Source: Streptococcus mitis
GTDB taxonomy: Bacteria > Bacillota > Bacilli > Lactobacillales > Streptococcaceae
Length of the DNA stretch: 44,698 nucleotides
Direction: 5' to 3'
NCBI RefSeq assembly: GCF_000722705.1
Contig: NZ_JPFW01000005.1
Location: 1-44,698, forward strand
Below, piece after piece: positions 34,603 to 44,409 of this stretch. Position numbers and translations under genes: made by a program. How positions within the stretch are numbered: position 1 is the first letter of the stretch; each line of letters begins with the position of its first letter. The notes below the pieces were generated by a model, which saw only the letters and a list, made by a program, of their open reading frames with translations, had not been told where the DNA came from and ran no database searches.

Positions 34603-34850
34603 TAGATGGAAAAATTACAGTCCTTTCTCTCACAGAGAGCTTGTGGTTGCTGGAAACAAGCAGAGAAAGTTGTAAGGTTGGGTCCATCTGAAACGAGAGA
34701 AGAAAACATAATTCTCAAGGGAGTGCCCTTTATCGCACAGCCTGTTACAGGAGGTATCTGAGACAGGAATGAGAGATAGGAGAAATCCTATAATTGAGGT
34801 GGCACCGCGAATTTCGTCCTCACGCAAGTTATTTTGCGTGGGGATTTTTC
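34603..34850 (+). promoter_or_regulatory. T-box leader 2 (tryptophan) before trpEGDCFBA
   Basis: T-box core AATTGAGGTGGCACCGCG at 34792-34809 is identical over 18 bases to leader 1. Stem I (about 34618-34700) holds TGG in AAGGTTGGGTCC, consistent with tRNA-Trp. The terminator TCCTCACGCAA/TTGCGTGGGGA (34817-34844) plus T5 follows. The leader begins right after the upstream stop codon and I find no convincing promoter there, so transcription may come through from the trpB paralogue. Confidence 0.9.
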
Positions 34851-34895
34851 ATACAGTCGCCACGGACTAGAAGTAGAACTGAAAGGGAAATTACA

Positions 34896-36257
34896 ATGGA
34901 ACGAATCATTCATGGAGATGTCTTATCACCAATCTTGGCTTATATGCGCCTAAAGGGGCAACACAAGGTTATCTTAGAGAGTATTCCGAGAGACAAGGAA
35001 ACCGCTCGTTTTTCTATCTTAGCCTATAATCCTGTTTTTGAGATTAAGTTTGAAAATGGGGTACTTTATCAAAATGGTCAAGTGATTGATCGGGATCCTT
35101 TGGATTTCCTTTATGAAGTGACTCATAAGAGCCAGCACCATTCAGATCTACCTTTTGGTGGGGGAGCTATTGGCTTTGTCGGTTACGATATGATTTCTCT
35201 TTATGAAGAAATCGGTCAAATCCCTGAGGATACAATTGGAACGCCAGACATACATTTCTTTGTTTATGAGAGCTACATGGTTTTTGACCACAAGAAGGAA
35301 AAAATCCATGTTATCGAGGATGCTCTTTATAGCAATCGCAGTCAAGAAGACTTGGAAAAAGCCTTGAACCAAGTGCTTGAGGAATTACGCATCCCTGCTC
35401 CAAATGAATTTGAAGACTTGGATTTATCTCCGCTGGACTTCAAACCGCATATTGCCCCTCAGAAGTTTGAAGAAATGGTGGAAACCGCTCGTGACTTGAT
35501 TCGTAACGGGGATATGTTCCAATGTGTACTCAGTCAACGCTTCTCAGCAGAAGTTACTGGCAATCCATTTGACTTCTACAGAAATCTTCGCGTGACCAAT
35601 CCATCTAATTACCTCTATTTCTATGACTTTGGGGGTTATCAAATCATCGGAGCTAGTCCTGAAAGTTTGGTTTCAGTTAAAAATGGCATCGTGACAACCA
35701 ATCCGATTGCAGGTACACGACCAAGAGGAGCTACGGATGAAGAGGATAAGACCTTGGCAACAGACCTCCTCTCTGATGAGAAGGAAACAGCAGAACATCG
35801 GATGTTGGTAGACTTGGGACGCAATGATATCGGCCGCATCTCTGAAACGGCCAGTGTCCAAGTCACCAAGTATATGGAAGTGGAGCTCTTCCGCTATGTT
35901 ATGCATTTGACCAGTGTGGTGAAAGGGCGTTTGCTTCCAGAACTCACTGCTATGGATGCCTTGAAATCAACACTTCCAGCTGGAACAGTTTCAGGAGCAC
36001 CAAAGATTCGAGCTATGAGACGCATCTATGAACTGGAAACGGAAAAACGGGGTGTATACGCAGGAGCAATTGGCTACTTGTCTGCGACGGGTGATATGGA
36101 CTTCGCCATTGCCATCCGAACTATGATTCTCAAAAATCAAACAGCCTATGTGCAGGCTGGGGCAGGGATTGTCTATGACTCTATCGCAAAAAACGAATAC
36201 CAGGAAACCATTAACAAGGCTAAATCTATGACTAGAATTGGAGAACTAAGACTATGA
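34896..36257 (+). CDS. trpE: Anthranilate synthase component I
   Basis: Converts chorismate and ammonia to anthranilate, the first committed step. At 453 residues it is the standard chorismate-binding enzyme: feedback-site-like VILESIPRD (about 25-33), IGASPESLV, NPIAGTRPRG, RMLVDLGRNDIGR, LPAGTVSGAPKIRAM and AGAGIVYDS. The intact LES box suggests inhibition by tryptophan. ATG 34896 with AAAGGGA upstream is the start; an open frame back to 34794 runs through the T-box and is not real. It overlaps trpG by 4 nt. Confidence 0.96.
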   Translation: MERIIHGDVLSPILAYMRLKGQHKVILESIPRDKETARFSILAYNPVFEIKFENGVLYQNGQVIDRDPLDFLYEVTHKSQHHSDLPFGGGAIGFVGYDMISLYEEIGQIPEDTIGTPDIHFFVYESYMVFDHKKEKIHVIEDALYSNRSQEDLEKALNQVLEELRIPAPNEFEDLDLSPLDFKPHIAPQKFEEMVETARDLIRNGDMFQCVLSQRFSAEVTGNPFDFYRNLRVTNPSNYLYFYDFGGYQIIGASPESLVSVKNGIVTTNPIAGTRPRGATDEEDKTLATDLLSDEKETAEHRMLVDLGRNDIGRISETASVQVTKYMEVELFRYVMHLTSVVKGRLLPELTAMDALKSTLPAGTVSGAPKIRAMRRIYELETEKRGVYAGAIGYLSATGDMDFAIAIRTMILKNQTAYVQAGAGIVYDSIAKNEYQETINKAKSMTRIGELRL

Positions 36258-36820
36258 TTTTATTGATTGACAACTATGATTCTTTTACCTATAACTTGGC
36301 GCAGTACATTGGGAATTTTGCAGAAGTGCAGGTCTTGAGAAATGATGATCCTAAGCTGTATGAAGAAGCTGAAAAAGCAGATGGTCTGGTCTTTTCTCCT
36401 GGTCCTGGTTGGCCAGTTGATGCTGGAAAGATGGAAGATATGATTCGTGACTTTGCAGGCAAGAAACCGATTCTAGGGATTTGTTTGGGTCACCAAGCCA
36501 TCGCAGAAGTCTTTGGTGGGAAGTTAGGCTTGGCACCAAAAGTCATGCATGGGAAACAGAGCAATATCAGCTTTGAAGCGCCATCTGTTTTGTATCAAGG
36601 CATTGAGGATGACCGTGCGGTCATGCGTTACCATAGTATTTTGATTGAAGAAATGCCAGAAGACTTTGAAGTGACAGCTCGTTCGACTGATGACCAGGCC
36701 ATTATGGGAATTCAACACAAAACACTTCCAATTTATGGCTTCCAGTACCATCCAGAAAGTATCGGAACGCCAGATGGCTTGTCTTCTATTCGGAATTTTA
36801 TCGAAAAGGTTGTAAAGTGA
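36254..36820 (+). CDS. trpG: Anthranilate synthase component II (glutamine amidotransferase)
   Basis: Supplies ammonia from glutamine to TrpE. The 188-residue class I amidotransferase has VFSPGPGWP, catalytic GICLGHQAI (Cys78) and the His-Glu pair in FQYHPES. Monofunctional: no phosphoribosyltransferase domain is fused. ATGA overlap with trpE; trpD follows after 10 nt. Confidence 0.96.
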   Translation: MILLIDNYDSFTYNLAQYIGNFAEVQVLRNDDPKLYEEAEKADGLVFSPGPGWPVDAGKMEDMIRDFAGKKPILGICLGHQAIAEVFGGKLGLAPKVMHGKQSNISFEAPSVLYQGIEDDRAVMRYHSILIEEMPEDFEVTARSTDDQAIMGIQHKTLPIYGFQYHPESIGTPDGLSSIRNFIEKVVK

Positions 36821-36830
36821 GGAAACTAGG

Positions 36831-37835
36831 ATGAAAGAGATTATTGAAAAATTAGCAAAATTTGAAAATTTATCAGGTGTGGAAATGACGGACGTCATTG
36901 AGCGTATCGTAACTGGACGTGTAACAGAGGCACAGATTGCTTCTCTCCTTTTGGCTCTTAAGATGAAGGGGGAAACACCTGAAGAACGCACTGCCATTGC
37001 CCAAGTCATGAGAGGGCATGCTCAACATATTCCAACTGAGATTCATGATGCCATGGACAACTGTGGTACAGGTGGGGACAAGTCCTTCAGCTTTAACATT
37101 TCGACAACTGCAGCCTTTGTCTTGGCTGGTGGTGGTGTTCACATGGCCAAGCACGGTAACCGTTCGATTTCTTCTAAATCTGGTTCTGCGGATGTCCTCG
37201 AAGCCTTGGGTATCAATCTAGACCTCAAACCAGCTGAACTAGGTAAGGTATTTGATAAAACTGGCATCGTCTTTCTCTTTGCTAAAAATATGCACCCAGC
37301 CATGAAATACATCATGCCAGCTCGTTTGGAACTAGGAATTCCAACGATCATGAACTTGACTGGTCCACTTATTCACCCAATGGCTTTGGAAACTCAGCTT
37401 CTTGGGATTAGTCGTCCAGAACTGCTAGAAAGTACAGCTCAGGTTTTGAAAAACATGGGTCGCAAACGTGCCATCGTGGTTGCTGGACCAGAAGGTCTTG
37501 ATGAAGCTGGCTTGAACGGAACAACCAAGATTGCTCTTCTTGAAAATGGCGAAATCACCTTGTCAAGCTTTACTCCAGAAGATCTGGGGATGGAACGCTA
37601 CGCTATCGAAGATATCCGTGGTGGCAATGCTCAGGAAAATGCAGAAATTTTGCTTAGCGTTCTTAAAAATGAACCAAGTCCATTCTTGGAAACTACAGTC
37701 TTAAATGCTGGTCTTGGTTTCTATGCTAATAGTAAGGTAGCTAGTATCAAGGAAGGAGTTGCCTTGGCCCGTCAAGTGATTGCTAGTGGCAAGGCCCTTG
37801 AAAAACTCAGACTGTTACAGGAGTACCAAAAATGA
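36831..37835 (+). CDS. trpD: Anthranilate phosphoribosyltransferase
   Basis: Joins anthranilate to PRPP. The 334-residue length is standard. The glycine-rich PRPP loop [17 protein letters not shown] (about residues 76-92), the substrate loop [20 protein letters not shown], and metal-binding EGLDE are visible. ATGA-type overlap with trpC. Confidence 0.97.
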   Translation: MKEIIEKLAKFENLSGVEMTDVIERIVTGRVTEAQIASLLLALKMKGETPEERTAIAQVMRGHAQHIPTEIHDAMDNCGTGGDKSFSFNISTTAAFVLAGGGVHMAKHGNRSISSKSGSADVLEALGINLDLKPAELGKVFDKTGIVFLFAKNMHPAMKYIMPARLELGIPTIMNLTGPLIHPMALETQLLGISRPELLESTAQVLKNMGRKRAIVVAGPEGLDEAGLNGTTKIALLENGEITLSSFTPEDLGMERYAIEDIRGGNAQENAEILLSVLKNEPSPFLETTVLNAGLGFYANSKVASIKEGVALARQVIASGKALEKLRLLQEYQK

Positions 37836-38599
37836 GTCAGGAATTTTTAGCACGAATTTTGGAGCAGAAGGCGCGTGAGGTTGAGCAGATGGAGCTGGAG
37901 GAAATCCAGCCCCTGCGTCAGACCTATCGCTTGGCTGACTATCTAAAACAACACAAAGACCGTTTACAGGTAATCGCTGAAGTCAAGAAGGCTAGCCCTA
38001 GTCTGGGAGATATCAATCTCGATGTGGATATTGTGCAACAGGCCCAGACTTATGAAGCAAATGGCGCAGTGATGATTTCGGTTTTAACAGATGAGGTTTT
38101 CTTTAAAGGACATTTGGATTATCTACGAGAGATTTCCAGTCAGGTAAACATTCCGACGCTCAACAAGGACTTTATTATCGATGAAAAGCAAATCATCCGT
38201 GCTCGCAATGCCGGTGCGACAGTTATCTTGCTCATTGTGGCTGCCTTGTCAGAAGAACGTCTCAAGGAACTCTACGACTACGCGACAGAGCTTGGTCTAG
38301 AAGTCTTGGTGGAGACTCACAATCTAGCTGAACTAGAAGTGGCCCACAGACTTGGTGCTGAGATTATTGGGGTTAATAATCGCAATTTGACCACCTTTGA
38401 AGTCGACTTGCAGACCAGTGTAGATTTGGCCCAGCACTTTGAAGAAGGTCGCTATTACATTTCTGAATCTGCTATTTTCACAGGGCAGGATGCGGAACGA
38501 GTAGCACCATACTTTAACGGAATTTTGGTGGGAACAGCTCTCATGCAGGCAGAGGATGTAGCCCAGAGAATCAAGGAGTTGCAGATTGACAAAGGTTAA
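37832..38599 (+). CDS. trpC: Indole-3-glycerol phosphate synthase
   Basis: Closes the indole ring from CdRP. A 255-residue TIM barrel with EVKKASPS (about 50-57, catalytic Lys), [41 protein letters not shown] and SESAIFTG. It is separate from TrpF, unlike the E. coli fusion. It overlaps trpF by 14 nt. Confidence 0.97.
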   Translation: MSQEFLARILEQKAREVEQMELEEIQPLRQTYRLADYLKQHKDRLQVIAEVKKASPSLGDINLDVDIVQQAQTYEANGAVMISVLTDEVFFKGHLDYLREISSQVNIPTLNKDFIIDEKQIIRARNAGATVILLIVAALSEERLKELYDYATELGLEVLVETHNLAELEVAHRLGAEIIGVNNRNLTTFEVDLQTSVDLAQHFEEGRYYISESAIFTGQDAERVAPYFNGILVGTALMQAEDVAQRIKELQIDKG

Positions 38600-39185
38600 G
38601 ATTTGTGGACTATCTACCAAAGAAGCGGTGGAAACAGCCGTTTCAGCAGGAGCAGACTACATCGGTTTTGTCTTCGCACCTAGTAAGAGACAGGTGACCT
38701 TGGAAGAGGCTGCCGAGCTGGCAAAGCTCATTCCTTCAGATGTAAAAAAGGTTGGTGTATTTGTTTCACCAAGTCGGGCAGAATTGCTAGAAGCGATTGA
38801 AAAAGTTGGATTGGACTTGGTTCAAGTTCACAGTCAGGTGGCAGATGATTTGTTTGAGAATTTGCCTTGTGCCAGTATTCAGGCTGTGCAGGTGGATGGA
38901 GAGGGTCATGTCCCCAATTCTCAGGCAGATTATCTACTCTTTGATGCCCCTGTGGCAGGGAGTGGTCAGACCTTTGACTGGGGCCAACTGGATACGACAG
39001 GACTAGCTCAGCCATTTTTTATCGCAGGTGGGCTTAAGGAAGACAATGTAGCAAAAGCAATTCAACACTTTACTCCCTATGCAGTCGATGTATCGAGCGG
39101 AGTGGAGACAGATGGACAAAAAGATCAGGAAAAGATTAGAAGATTTATAGAGAGGGCAAAGAATGGCATATCAAGAACCAAATAA
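38586..39185 (+). CDS. trpF: Phosphoribosylanthranilate isomerase
   Basis: Isomerises PRA to CdRP. The 199-residue TIM barrel begins TKVKICGLS (catalytic Cys7) and has [29 protein letters not shown] with the catalytic Asp, FIAGGL and VDVSSGVE. It starts with TTG, positioned 7-8 nt after AGGAG inside trpC; no ATG is available. It overlaps trpB by 23 nt. Confidence 0.96.
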   Translation: MTKVKICGLSTKEAVETAVSAGADYIGFVFAPSKRQVTLEEAAELAKLIPSDVKKVGVFVSPSRAELLEAIEKVGLDLVQVHSQVADDLFENLPCASIQAVQVDGEGHVPNSQADYLLFDAPVAGSGQTFDWGQLDTTGLAQPFFIAGGLKEDNVAKAIQHFTPYAVDVSSGVETDGQKDQEKIRRFIERAKNGISRTK

Positions 39186-40386
39186 AGATGGATTTTACGG
39201 AAAATTCGGCGGACGTTTTGTCCCAGAAACATTGATGACGGCAGTTTTGGAGTTGGAGAAGGCTTATCGTGAAAGTCAGGCAGACCCAAGTTTCCAAGAG
39301 GAATTGAACCAACTTTTGCGCCAGTATGTGGGACGTGAAACTCCTCTTTACTACGCAAAAAACTTGACCCAGCATATCGGCGGAGCCAAGATTTATCTCA
39401 AACGGGAAGACCTTAACCATACAGGGGCTCACAAGATTAACAATGCCTTGGGACAAGTTCTTCTGGCTAAACGCATGGGCAAAAAGAAAATCATCGCTGA
39501 AACTGGTGCTGGTCAGCACGGTGTAGCAACTGCAACAGCTGCGGCCCTCTTTAACATGGAATGTACCATCTACATGGGTGAGGAAGATGTTAAACGCCAA
39601 GCCCTCAATGTCTTCCGTATGGAGCTTTTGGGTGCCAAGGTCGAGGCCGTGACAGATGGTTCGCGCGTGCTCAAGGACGCGGTCAATGCAGCCCTTCGTT
39701 CATGGGTGGCAAATATCGATGATACCCACTATATCCTTGGTTCTGCCTTAGGACCTCATCCATTCCCAGAAATCGTTCGTGACTTCCAAAGTGTCATCGG
39801 TCGAGAAGCCAAACAACAGTACCGTGACTTGACAGGCCAAGATTTACCAGATGCCCTAGTAGCCTGTGTCGGTGGTGGTTCTAATGCCATTGGTCTCTTC
39901 CATCCATTTGTAGAAGATGAGTCAGTAGCCATGTATGGGGCTGAGGCAGCAGGACTTGGTGTGGATACAGAGCACCACGCAGCGACCTTGACCAAGGGAC
40001 GTCCAGGTGTCCTCCACGGTTCTCTCATGGATGTGCTCCAAGATGCTCATGGTCAAATTCTTGAAGCCTTCTCTATCTCAGCAGGTTTGGACTATCCTGG
40101 TATCGGTCCAGAACACTCTCACTATCATGATATCAAACGTGCCAGCTATGTTCCTGTGACAGACGAGGAAGCTTTGGAAGGATTCCAACTCTTGTCTCGT
40201 GTGGAAGGGATTATCCCAGCCTTGGAATCTAGCCATGCCATTGCCTTTGCGGTGAAATTGGCCAAAGAACTCGGCCCAGATAAGTCCATGATTGTCTGCC
40301 TATCAGGTCGTGGGGACAAGGATGTGGTCCAAGTCAAAGACCGCTTGGAAGCAGATGCAGCAAAGAAGGGAGAAGCTCATGCCTAA
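39163..40386 (+). CDS. trpB: Tryptophan synthase beta chain
   Basis: Condenses indole with L-serine to tryptophan in the alpha2-beta2 complex. The 407-residue protein has HTGAHKINN with PLP Lys91, [28 protein letters not shown] and LSGRGDKD. It is embedded in the operon just before trpA, overlapping by 8 nt, so it is the canonical TrpA partner. The paralogue at 33424-34602 is clearly diverged from it. RBS is GAGAGG inside trpF. Confidence 0.97.
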   Translation: MAYQEPNKDGFYGKFGGRFVPETLMTAVLELEKAYRESQADPSFQEELNQLLRQYVGRETPLYYAKNLTQHIGGAKIYLKREDLNHTGAHKINNALGQVLLAKRMGKKKIIAETGAGQHGVATATAAALFNMECTIYMGEEDVKRQALNVFRMELLGAKVEAVTDGSRVLKDAVNAALRSWVANIDDTHYILGSALGPHPFPEIVRDFQSVIGREAKQQYRDLTGQDLPDALVACVGGGSNAIGLFHPFVEDESVAMYGAEAAGLGVDTEHHAATLTKGRPGVLHGSLMDVLQDAHGQILEAFSISAGLDYPGIGPEHSHYHDIKRASYVPVTDEEALEGFQLLSRVEGIIPALESSHAIAFAVKLAKELGPDKSMIVCLSGRGDKDVVQVKDRLEADAAKKGEAHA

Positions 40387-41155
40387 GACATTAACAGAAA
40401 AATTAAATGCTATCAAAGCAGCTGGAAAGGGAATTTTTGTTCCCTATATCATGGCTGGAGACCACGAGAAAGGTTTGGATGGACTCGCTGAAACAATCCA
40501 CTTTTTAGAAGATTTGAATGTCTCTGCCATTGAAGTGGGCATTCCCTTTTCAGACCCTGTTGCAGATGGACCTGTTATCGAAGAAGCAGGCTTGCGCAGT
40601 CTAGCTCATGGGACTTCTACCCAGGCTTTGGTTGAAACCTTGAAAACCATTCAAACAGAAGTTCCACTGGTCATTATGACCTACTTTAACCCCCTTTTTC
40701 AGTACGGTGTTGAGAAATTTGTCAAAGATTTGGCAGATACAGCGGTTAAGGGCTTGATTATCCCAGACCTGCCTCATGAACATGCCAACTTTGTGGAGCC
40801 CTTTTTGGCAGATACAGATATTGCCTTGATTCCCCTAGTTAGCTTGACAACAGGACTTGAGCGACAGAAAGAGTTGATTGAAGGGGCAGAAGGCTTTGTC
40901 TATGCCGTTGCCATCAATGGGGTGACAGGGAAGTCAGGAAATTACCGTGCAGACTTGGACAAGCACTTGGCGCAATTGCATCAAGTAGCTGACATTCCAG
41001 TCTTGACAGGTTTTGGTGTATCAAGTCAAGCTGATGTGGAACGTTTCAATGCGGTGTCAGATGGCGTGATCGTCGGTTCGAAAATCGTAAAAGCTCTCCA
41101 CCAAGGAGAGCCGATTGAGGACTTTATCAAACAAGCAGTAGCTTACCAAAAATAA
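40379..41155 (+). CDS. trpA: Tryptophan synthase alpha chain
   Basis: Cleaves indole-glycerol phosphate to indole and GAP. A 258-residue TIM barrel with the family signature [16 protein letters not shown] containing catalytic Glu52 and Asp63, then IPDLPHE, LVSLTTG, GVTGKSG and GFGVSS. ATG 40379 is chosen: AGAAGGGAGA lies just upstream, and the longer frame from 40292 would overlap trpB deeply. Last gene of the operon; its 3' end overlaps the convergent prepilin peptidase gene by 29 nt. Confidence 0.97.
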   Translation: MPKTLTEKLNAIKAAGKGIFVPYIMAGDHEKGLDGLAETIHFLEDLNVSAIEVGIPFSDPVADGPVIEEAGLRSLAHGTSTQALVETLKTIQTEVPLVIMTYFNPLFQYGVEKFVKDLADTAVKGLIIPDLPHEHANFVEPFLADTDIALIPLVSLTTGLERQKELIEGAEGFVYAVAINGVTGKSGNYRADLDKHLAQLHQVADIPVLTGFGVSSQADVERFNAVSDGVIVGSKIVKALHQGEPIEDFIKQAVAYQK

Positions 41156-41786
41156 TCAAACAAGCAGCGAGTAAGAGGAAAGGCACGAAAGGAAGTCTTT
41201 CCTTTTTCTTTTGCAGGAGAAAGGCTAGGATGCCTGTTGCAGAAGCGAACTGAATCAAGATCAGTAGTTCAGTCGCACTAAATACGAGAGCGCAAGAAGC
41301 TAGAAAGAGAAAATCCCCTGCGCCCATGCGGATATCGATAAAATGAGCCAAAATTCCAAGGATAAGGAAGAAGACCATGACCAGATTCCAGCCAGAGCAG
41401 ACCATTAGGATTAGGTGGAAAGTCATCCAGACTAGTAAGGGATATTCCTGATGGCGAAAGTCGTAGATGCCCAAGGTCAAGCCAGCAGTGATGAGGATGA
41501 CTTGTCCTATGGAAATCCAGCCCCATGACCAAGTCAGAAAGAGAAGTCCCAAGCCTAGTTCAAAGAGGGCATACCAGACAGGATAGCGAGCCTTGCAGTA
41601 GTGACAGCGAAAGCGACCAATTACTTGAGAGAGAATAGGAATCAAATCTAACGGACGCAAGCGAGTCTGACAGGCATCGCAGTGACTAGCCGGATGGATA
41701 ATGGATTGCTCAGGAAAACGGTCAATGACCAGACCAAGAAAGGAAGCGATAATGCTCCCGACAAGAAAAAAATAAATATCAATCAT
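41127..41786 (-). CDS. cclA: Type IV prepilin peptidase (competence pilus, PilD/CclA-like)
   Basis: Cleaves and N-methylates prepilins such as ComGC for the competence pseudopilus. The 219-residue A24 peptidase has an N-terminal domain with paired CxxC motifs (CDAC, CHYC, about residues 36-66), then about six membrane helices. The catalytic aspartates are near 108 ([11 protein letters not shown]) and in the GxGD-like box MGAGDF (about 154-159). The 3' end reads across trpA and its terminator. It matches the gene I recall in pneumococci. Confidence 0.9.
   Translation of the reverse strand: MIDIYFFLVGSIIASFLGLVIDRFPEQSIIHPASHCDACQTRLRPLDLIPILSQVIGRFRCHYCKARYPVWYALFELGLGLLFLTWSWGWISIGQVILITAGLTLGIYDFRHQEYPLLVWMTFHLILMVCSGWNLVMVFFLILGILAHFIDIRMGAGDFLFLASCALVFSATELLILIQFASATGILAFLLQKKKERLPFVPFLLLAACLIIFGKLLLV
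41177..41211 (+). terminator. trp operon terminator inside the cclA coding region
   Basis: GGAAAG (41177-41182) pairs with CTTTCC (41197-41202), followed by TTTTTCTTTT. It sits 22 nt after the trpA stop, on the antisense of the cclA 3' end. Confidence 0.65.
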
Positions 41787-41855
41787 ACTTATCTATTCGT
41801 AAAAAATAGGAGAAGTAGTATAATGGAGAAATATAGATAAGGTGGTGAGGTCAAG

Positions 41856-42311
41856 ATGACAATTCGTTTTGAAGAAAAGGTGAGCAGAGAAAACGCTCAG
41901 CTCGTATGCCAATGGTCCAACTCCCTTGGCAAAGCTTTTCAAGAACAATGGATGGGACCAAAGATTCCTTTTCCACTGACCCTTCAAGCCTTGCAAGATT
42001 TAGAAGGAGTTTTTTCAATCTTTGAAGGACAAGAGTTTGTGGGGCTTGTCCAGAAAATCAGGCTAGAAGACAGGAATCTTCATATAGGGAGATTTTTTAT
42101 CAATCCCCAGAAACAGGGTCAGGGCTTAGGTAGCCAGGCTTTAAGGAAATTTGTTAGTTTGGCCTTTGAAAATGAAGACATAGATACTATTTCTCTAAAT
42201 GTCTTCGAGGCAAATCAAGCAGCCAAGCACCTCTATCAAAAAGAAGGATTTGAAATCGTAGAAATCATTGAGTCACCCGAACGGAAATACATCATGAAAA
42301 AGAGTAGATAA
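41856..42311 (+). CDS. GNAT-family N-acetyltransferase
   Basis: A 151-residue acetyltransferase with the GNAT fold: acetyl-CoA loop INPQKQGQGLGSQAL (about 87-101, the Q/RxxGxG/A motif), ISLNVFEANQAAKHLYQKEGF and terminal IMKKSR. Substrate unknown. A TATAAT (41819-41824) lies upstream, and GGTGGTGAGG gives the RBS. It is divergent from cclA. Confidence 0.87.
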   Translation: MTIRFEEKVSRENAQLVCQWSNSLGKAFQEQWMGPKIPFPLTLQALQDLEGVFSIFEGQEFVGLVQKIRLEDRNLHIGRFFINPQKQGQGLGSQALRKFVSLAFENEDIDTISLNVFEANQAAKHLYQKEGFEIVEIIESPERKYIMKKSR

Positions 42312-42345
42312 AAAGTTTCCAACTATATGAATTGGAAACTTTTAC
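42311..42345. terminator. Bidirectional terminator between the GNAT and LacI genes
   Basis: AAAAGTTTCCAA (42311-42322) pairs perfectly with TTGGAAACTTTT (42332-42343), with loop CTATATGAA. T-runs are part of both strands. Confidence 0.85.
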
Positions 42346-42357
42346 TACTTTTAGCAA

Positions 42358-43302
42358 CTAATTATCTTGCGCTAAAAACTCTGAAATCAAAACTTCTTGA
42401 CTAATTGTTTCAGCTAAAGCTTGTTTAAAAGCTAATTTTCCTAAAGAATAGGATTTGTGGTCTATGGTTGGGAGTTTCAACAGTTGTCCAACTAATAAAT
42501 GTTCCTGCCCAATCATATAGGGATATATTTTCCCACTTTCTTCATATCCTTTTATAAGCCCCGCAGCAACTTCATCGCTTGTAGCTAAAATACCGTCAAT
42601 ACGAGCATCGTTTATCAATTGATACGATAGGTTCAGGCCATCATTAAAATCATGAATATTTCCAAATACTGCATGTGGAGTCGATTGTTGCCCATAAACA
42701 TGGTGATAAGCTAATAGTGCTGATTGATATGTGGCAGATGATTCATTGTTTCTGGAAAATAACAATACTAACTGTTTCAGCCCTCGTGCTTTCATGGCAG
42801 AAAAAGCATCCACAAATGAAGAGTAGCGGTCAAGGTAAGCATAGGACAAGAGATTAGATTCCTGCAATTTTTCACAAACGACTATTCGTCCATATTTTGC
42901 ATAAGTTTCAATAATCTCAAGGCTAATTGCTCTTGAAGTGAAGATTAGAGCATCAATAGCTTCCATTTTGAGTTGCTTCAGATAGGAAATTTCTAATTCT
43001 TGATTGTAATCTGAAGGCATCATGACAAGTTGATAGTCGCTAGCTTTAGCAGCATCTAGGAGGCCATTTATTAATTGTGTAAAATAAGGGTGGCGTGTAT
43101 GTGGGATGACGACACCTATTTTTTGTGTTTTTCCTCGACTTAAATCCCGAGCCAGCTGATTAGGCATATAATCCAATTCAGCGATAAGATCCATAACTTT
43201 TTGTCGTGTTTCATCAGAAACATAAGGATGGTGATTGATAACACGAGAAACTGTTGATTTAGCCACACCTGCTTTTTTAGCTATATCACTAATACTTGTC
43301 AT
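42358..43302 (-). CDS. LacI-family transcriptional regulator
   Basis: A 314-residue LacI/GalR protein. HTH SISDIAKKAGVAKSTVSRVIN (residues 3-23), hinge with YMPNQLARDLSRGKT, then an effector-binding domain with GVVIPHTRHPYFTQLINGLLDAA. The effector half is unlike CcpA or GalR, so the ligand is unknown. It follows the HAD phosphatase gene by 10 nt in the same operon. The perfect palindrome in that operon's promoter is its probable operator, giving autoregulation. Confidence 0.92.
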   Translation of the reverse strand: MTSISDIAKKAGVAKSTVSRVINHHPYVSDETRQKVMDLIAELDYMPNQLARDLSRGKTQKIGVVIPHTRHPYFTQLINGLLDAAKASDYQLVMMPSDYNQELEISYLKQLKMEAIDALIFTSRAISLEIIETYAKYGRIVVCEKLQESNLLSYAYLDRYSSFVDAFSAMKARGLKQLVLLFSRNNESSATYQSALLAYHHVYGQQSTPHAVFGNIHDFNDGLNLSYQLINDARIDGILATSDEVAAGLIKGYEESGKIYPYMIGQEHLLVGQLLKLPTIDHKSYSLGKLAFKQALAETISQEVLISEFLAQDN

Positions 43303-43312
43303 TATTGGGCTC

Positions 43313-44122
43313 CTACTTTAAAAATTCATGAATCCCATATCCTACCCCATCTTCATCATTAGATTTCGTTATTTTATAAGCTATCTCTTTGATGTCATCA
43401 AAGGCATTATCCATCACAATAGGGTAACCAACCATTTCAAGCATAGGCAAATCATTATGTCCATCACCAAATGCAGCCGTTTCTTCTTTAGCTAACTGCT
43501 CTTTTCGAAGGACATGAGCAATTCCCTTAGATTTTTTAGCTGAGAGATGTGTAATTTCAAGATATGCTTTACCTGAACGTTGAATCGTAATTTGGGGTAA
43601 GTATAAACTTTGAAGATACTTCTCTAATTCTCGAATCATTTCCTCATCAAAAGAAATCATCATAATTTTAAAAGTATTTGCCCGGCCTTCTAAAAACTGT
43701 TCTTCAGTCTCAATAAGTGTTGGATTTTGATGAGTTAAACTCTGTTCGTATAGGATTCCTACATCTATTTTATCACAATACCAGTTATTCATATCGTAAT
43801 AAGATAAACTAACTTTTGGAAAATGCTGGCGTATTCCTCTTAACAACTGTTTTACTGTTTTATTTTTAATAGTTTGTACATGAATAGGTTGAACTTGATG
43901 ATGATTTCCTATTGTATAAATTAATCCTCCGTTAAAAGCTACTTGAACTCCTTTCAGTTGAAGAGCATCGATGGCATCCTTCATTTCCATTGGTGCTCTA
44001 GCAGATACCAAAGTTATAGGAATTCCTGCTTCACGGATCAAGGCTGCGTTACTATCACTGACCTGTCCTTTACTATTTAATAATGTACCATCCATGTCAC
44101 AAAAAATACGTTTGATGTTCAT
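43313..44122 (-). CDS. Cof-type HAD-superfamily phosphatase
   Basis: A 269-residue haloacid-dehalogenase hydrolase: motif I FCDMDGTLLNSKG (nucleophile Asp8, acid Asp10), motif II VSARAP, and motifs III/IV KGIAHVLRKE and FGDGHNDLPML. It has a large C2 cap typical of Cof/YbiV sugar-phosphate phosphatases. The start at 44122 (GAGAGG upstream) begins MNIKRIFCDMDG; the open frame extending to 44329 runs through the promoter and is discarded. Substrate unknown, presumably linked to the sugar sensed by the downstream LacI regulator. Confidence 0.92.
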   Translation of the reverse strand: MNIKRIFCDMDGTLLNSKGQVSDSNAALIREAGIPITLVSARAPMEMKDAIDALQLKGVQVAFNGGLIYTIGNHHQVQPIHVQTIKNKTVKQLLRGIRQHFPKVSLSYYDMNNWYCDKIDVGILYEQSLTHQNPTLIETEEQFLEGRANTFKIMMISFDEEMIRELEKYLQSLYLPQITIQRSGKAYLEITHLSAKKSKGIAHVLRKEQLAKEETAAFGDGHNDLPMLEMVGYPIVMDNAFDDIKEIAYKITKSNDEDGVGYGIHEFLK

Positions 44123-44150
44123 AATATTTACCTCTCTTTCTTTTGAAAAC

Positions 44151-44181
44151 AGTATAAACCATGGAACGCGTTCCATGTCAA
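44151..44181 (-). promoter_or_regulatory. HAD-lacI operon promoter with LacI operator in the spacer
   Basis: On the minus strand, consensus -35 TTGACA (44176-44181) and -10 TATACT (44151-44156) are 19 nt apart. The spacer is almost filled by a perfect 18-bp palindrome, CATGGAACGCGTTCCATG (44160-44177), with the central CG of LacI-family operators. Confidence 0.85.
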
Positions 44182-44218
44182 GCTTAATTTCAAAGTTTTT
44201 TGAGAAAATAAATCCTAG

Positions 44219-44380
44219 ATGACCAACTTGCTCTGTAGGTTGCTTGCTCATGTAATGGGTCACAAAAATATAAAACAGGTAACAGAAACATATAGTCATC
44301 TTTTGAAAGAGAAGAAAGAAAAAGAACATCCGATTATTCGAAACATTTTAAGTGAGTATCCGTTGGTAGAACAAAAGTAG
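44219..44380 (+). pseudogene. C-terminal remnant of a tyrosine recombinase/integrase
   Basis: A 53-codon frame reads LLAHVMGHKNIKQVTETYSH and then LLKEKKEKEHPIIRNILSEY to a TAG. GH-x(2,3)-[ST]-x(4)-Y-S-H is the end of phage/transposon integrases, with the nucleophile Tyr. The catalytic domain upstream is missing; the frame starts at an ATG of no significance, with a stop one codon before it. It lies 30 bp from the second IS copy, so this corner is a former mobile-element site. Confidence 0.65.
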
Positions 44381-44409
44381 AACAGATACGAAAAAAAGCC
44401 TTGAAACCA

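Noticed and set aside
34794-34895. N-terminal extension of trpE starting at ATG 34794
   Set aside because: It translates the T-box core and its terminator; ATG 34896 has an RBS and begins the conserved protein.
40292-40378. Longer form of trpA starting inside trpB
   Set aside because: No family similarity in the extra residues and a good RBS just before 40379.
44123-44329. Longer form of the HAD phosphatase
   Set aside because: The extra 69 codons cover the promoter, the palindromic operator and the antisense of the integrase remnant; the conserved protein starts at 44122.
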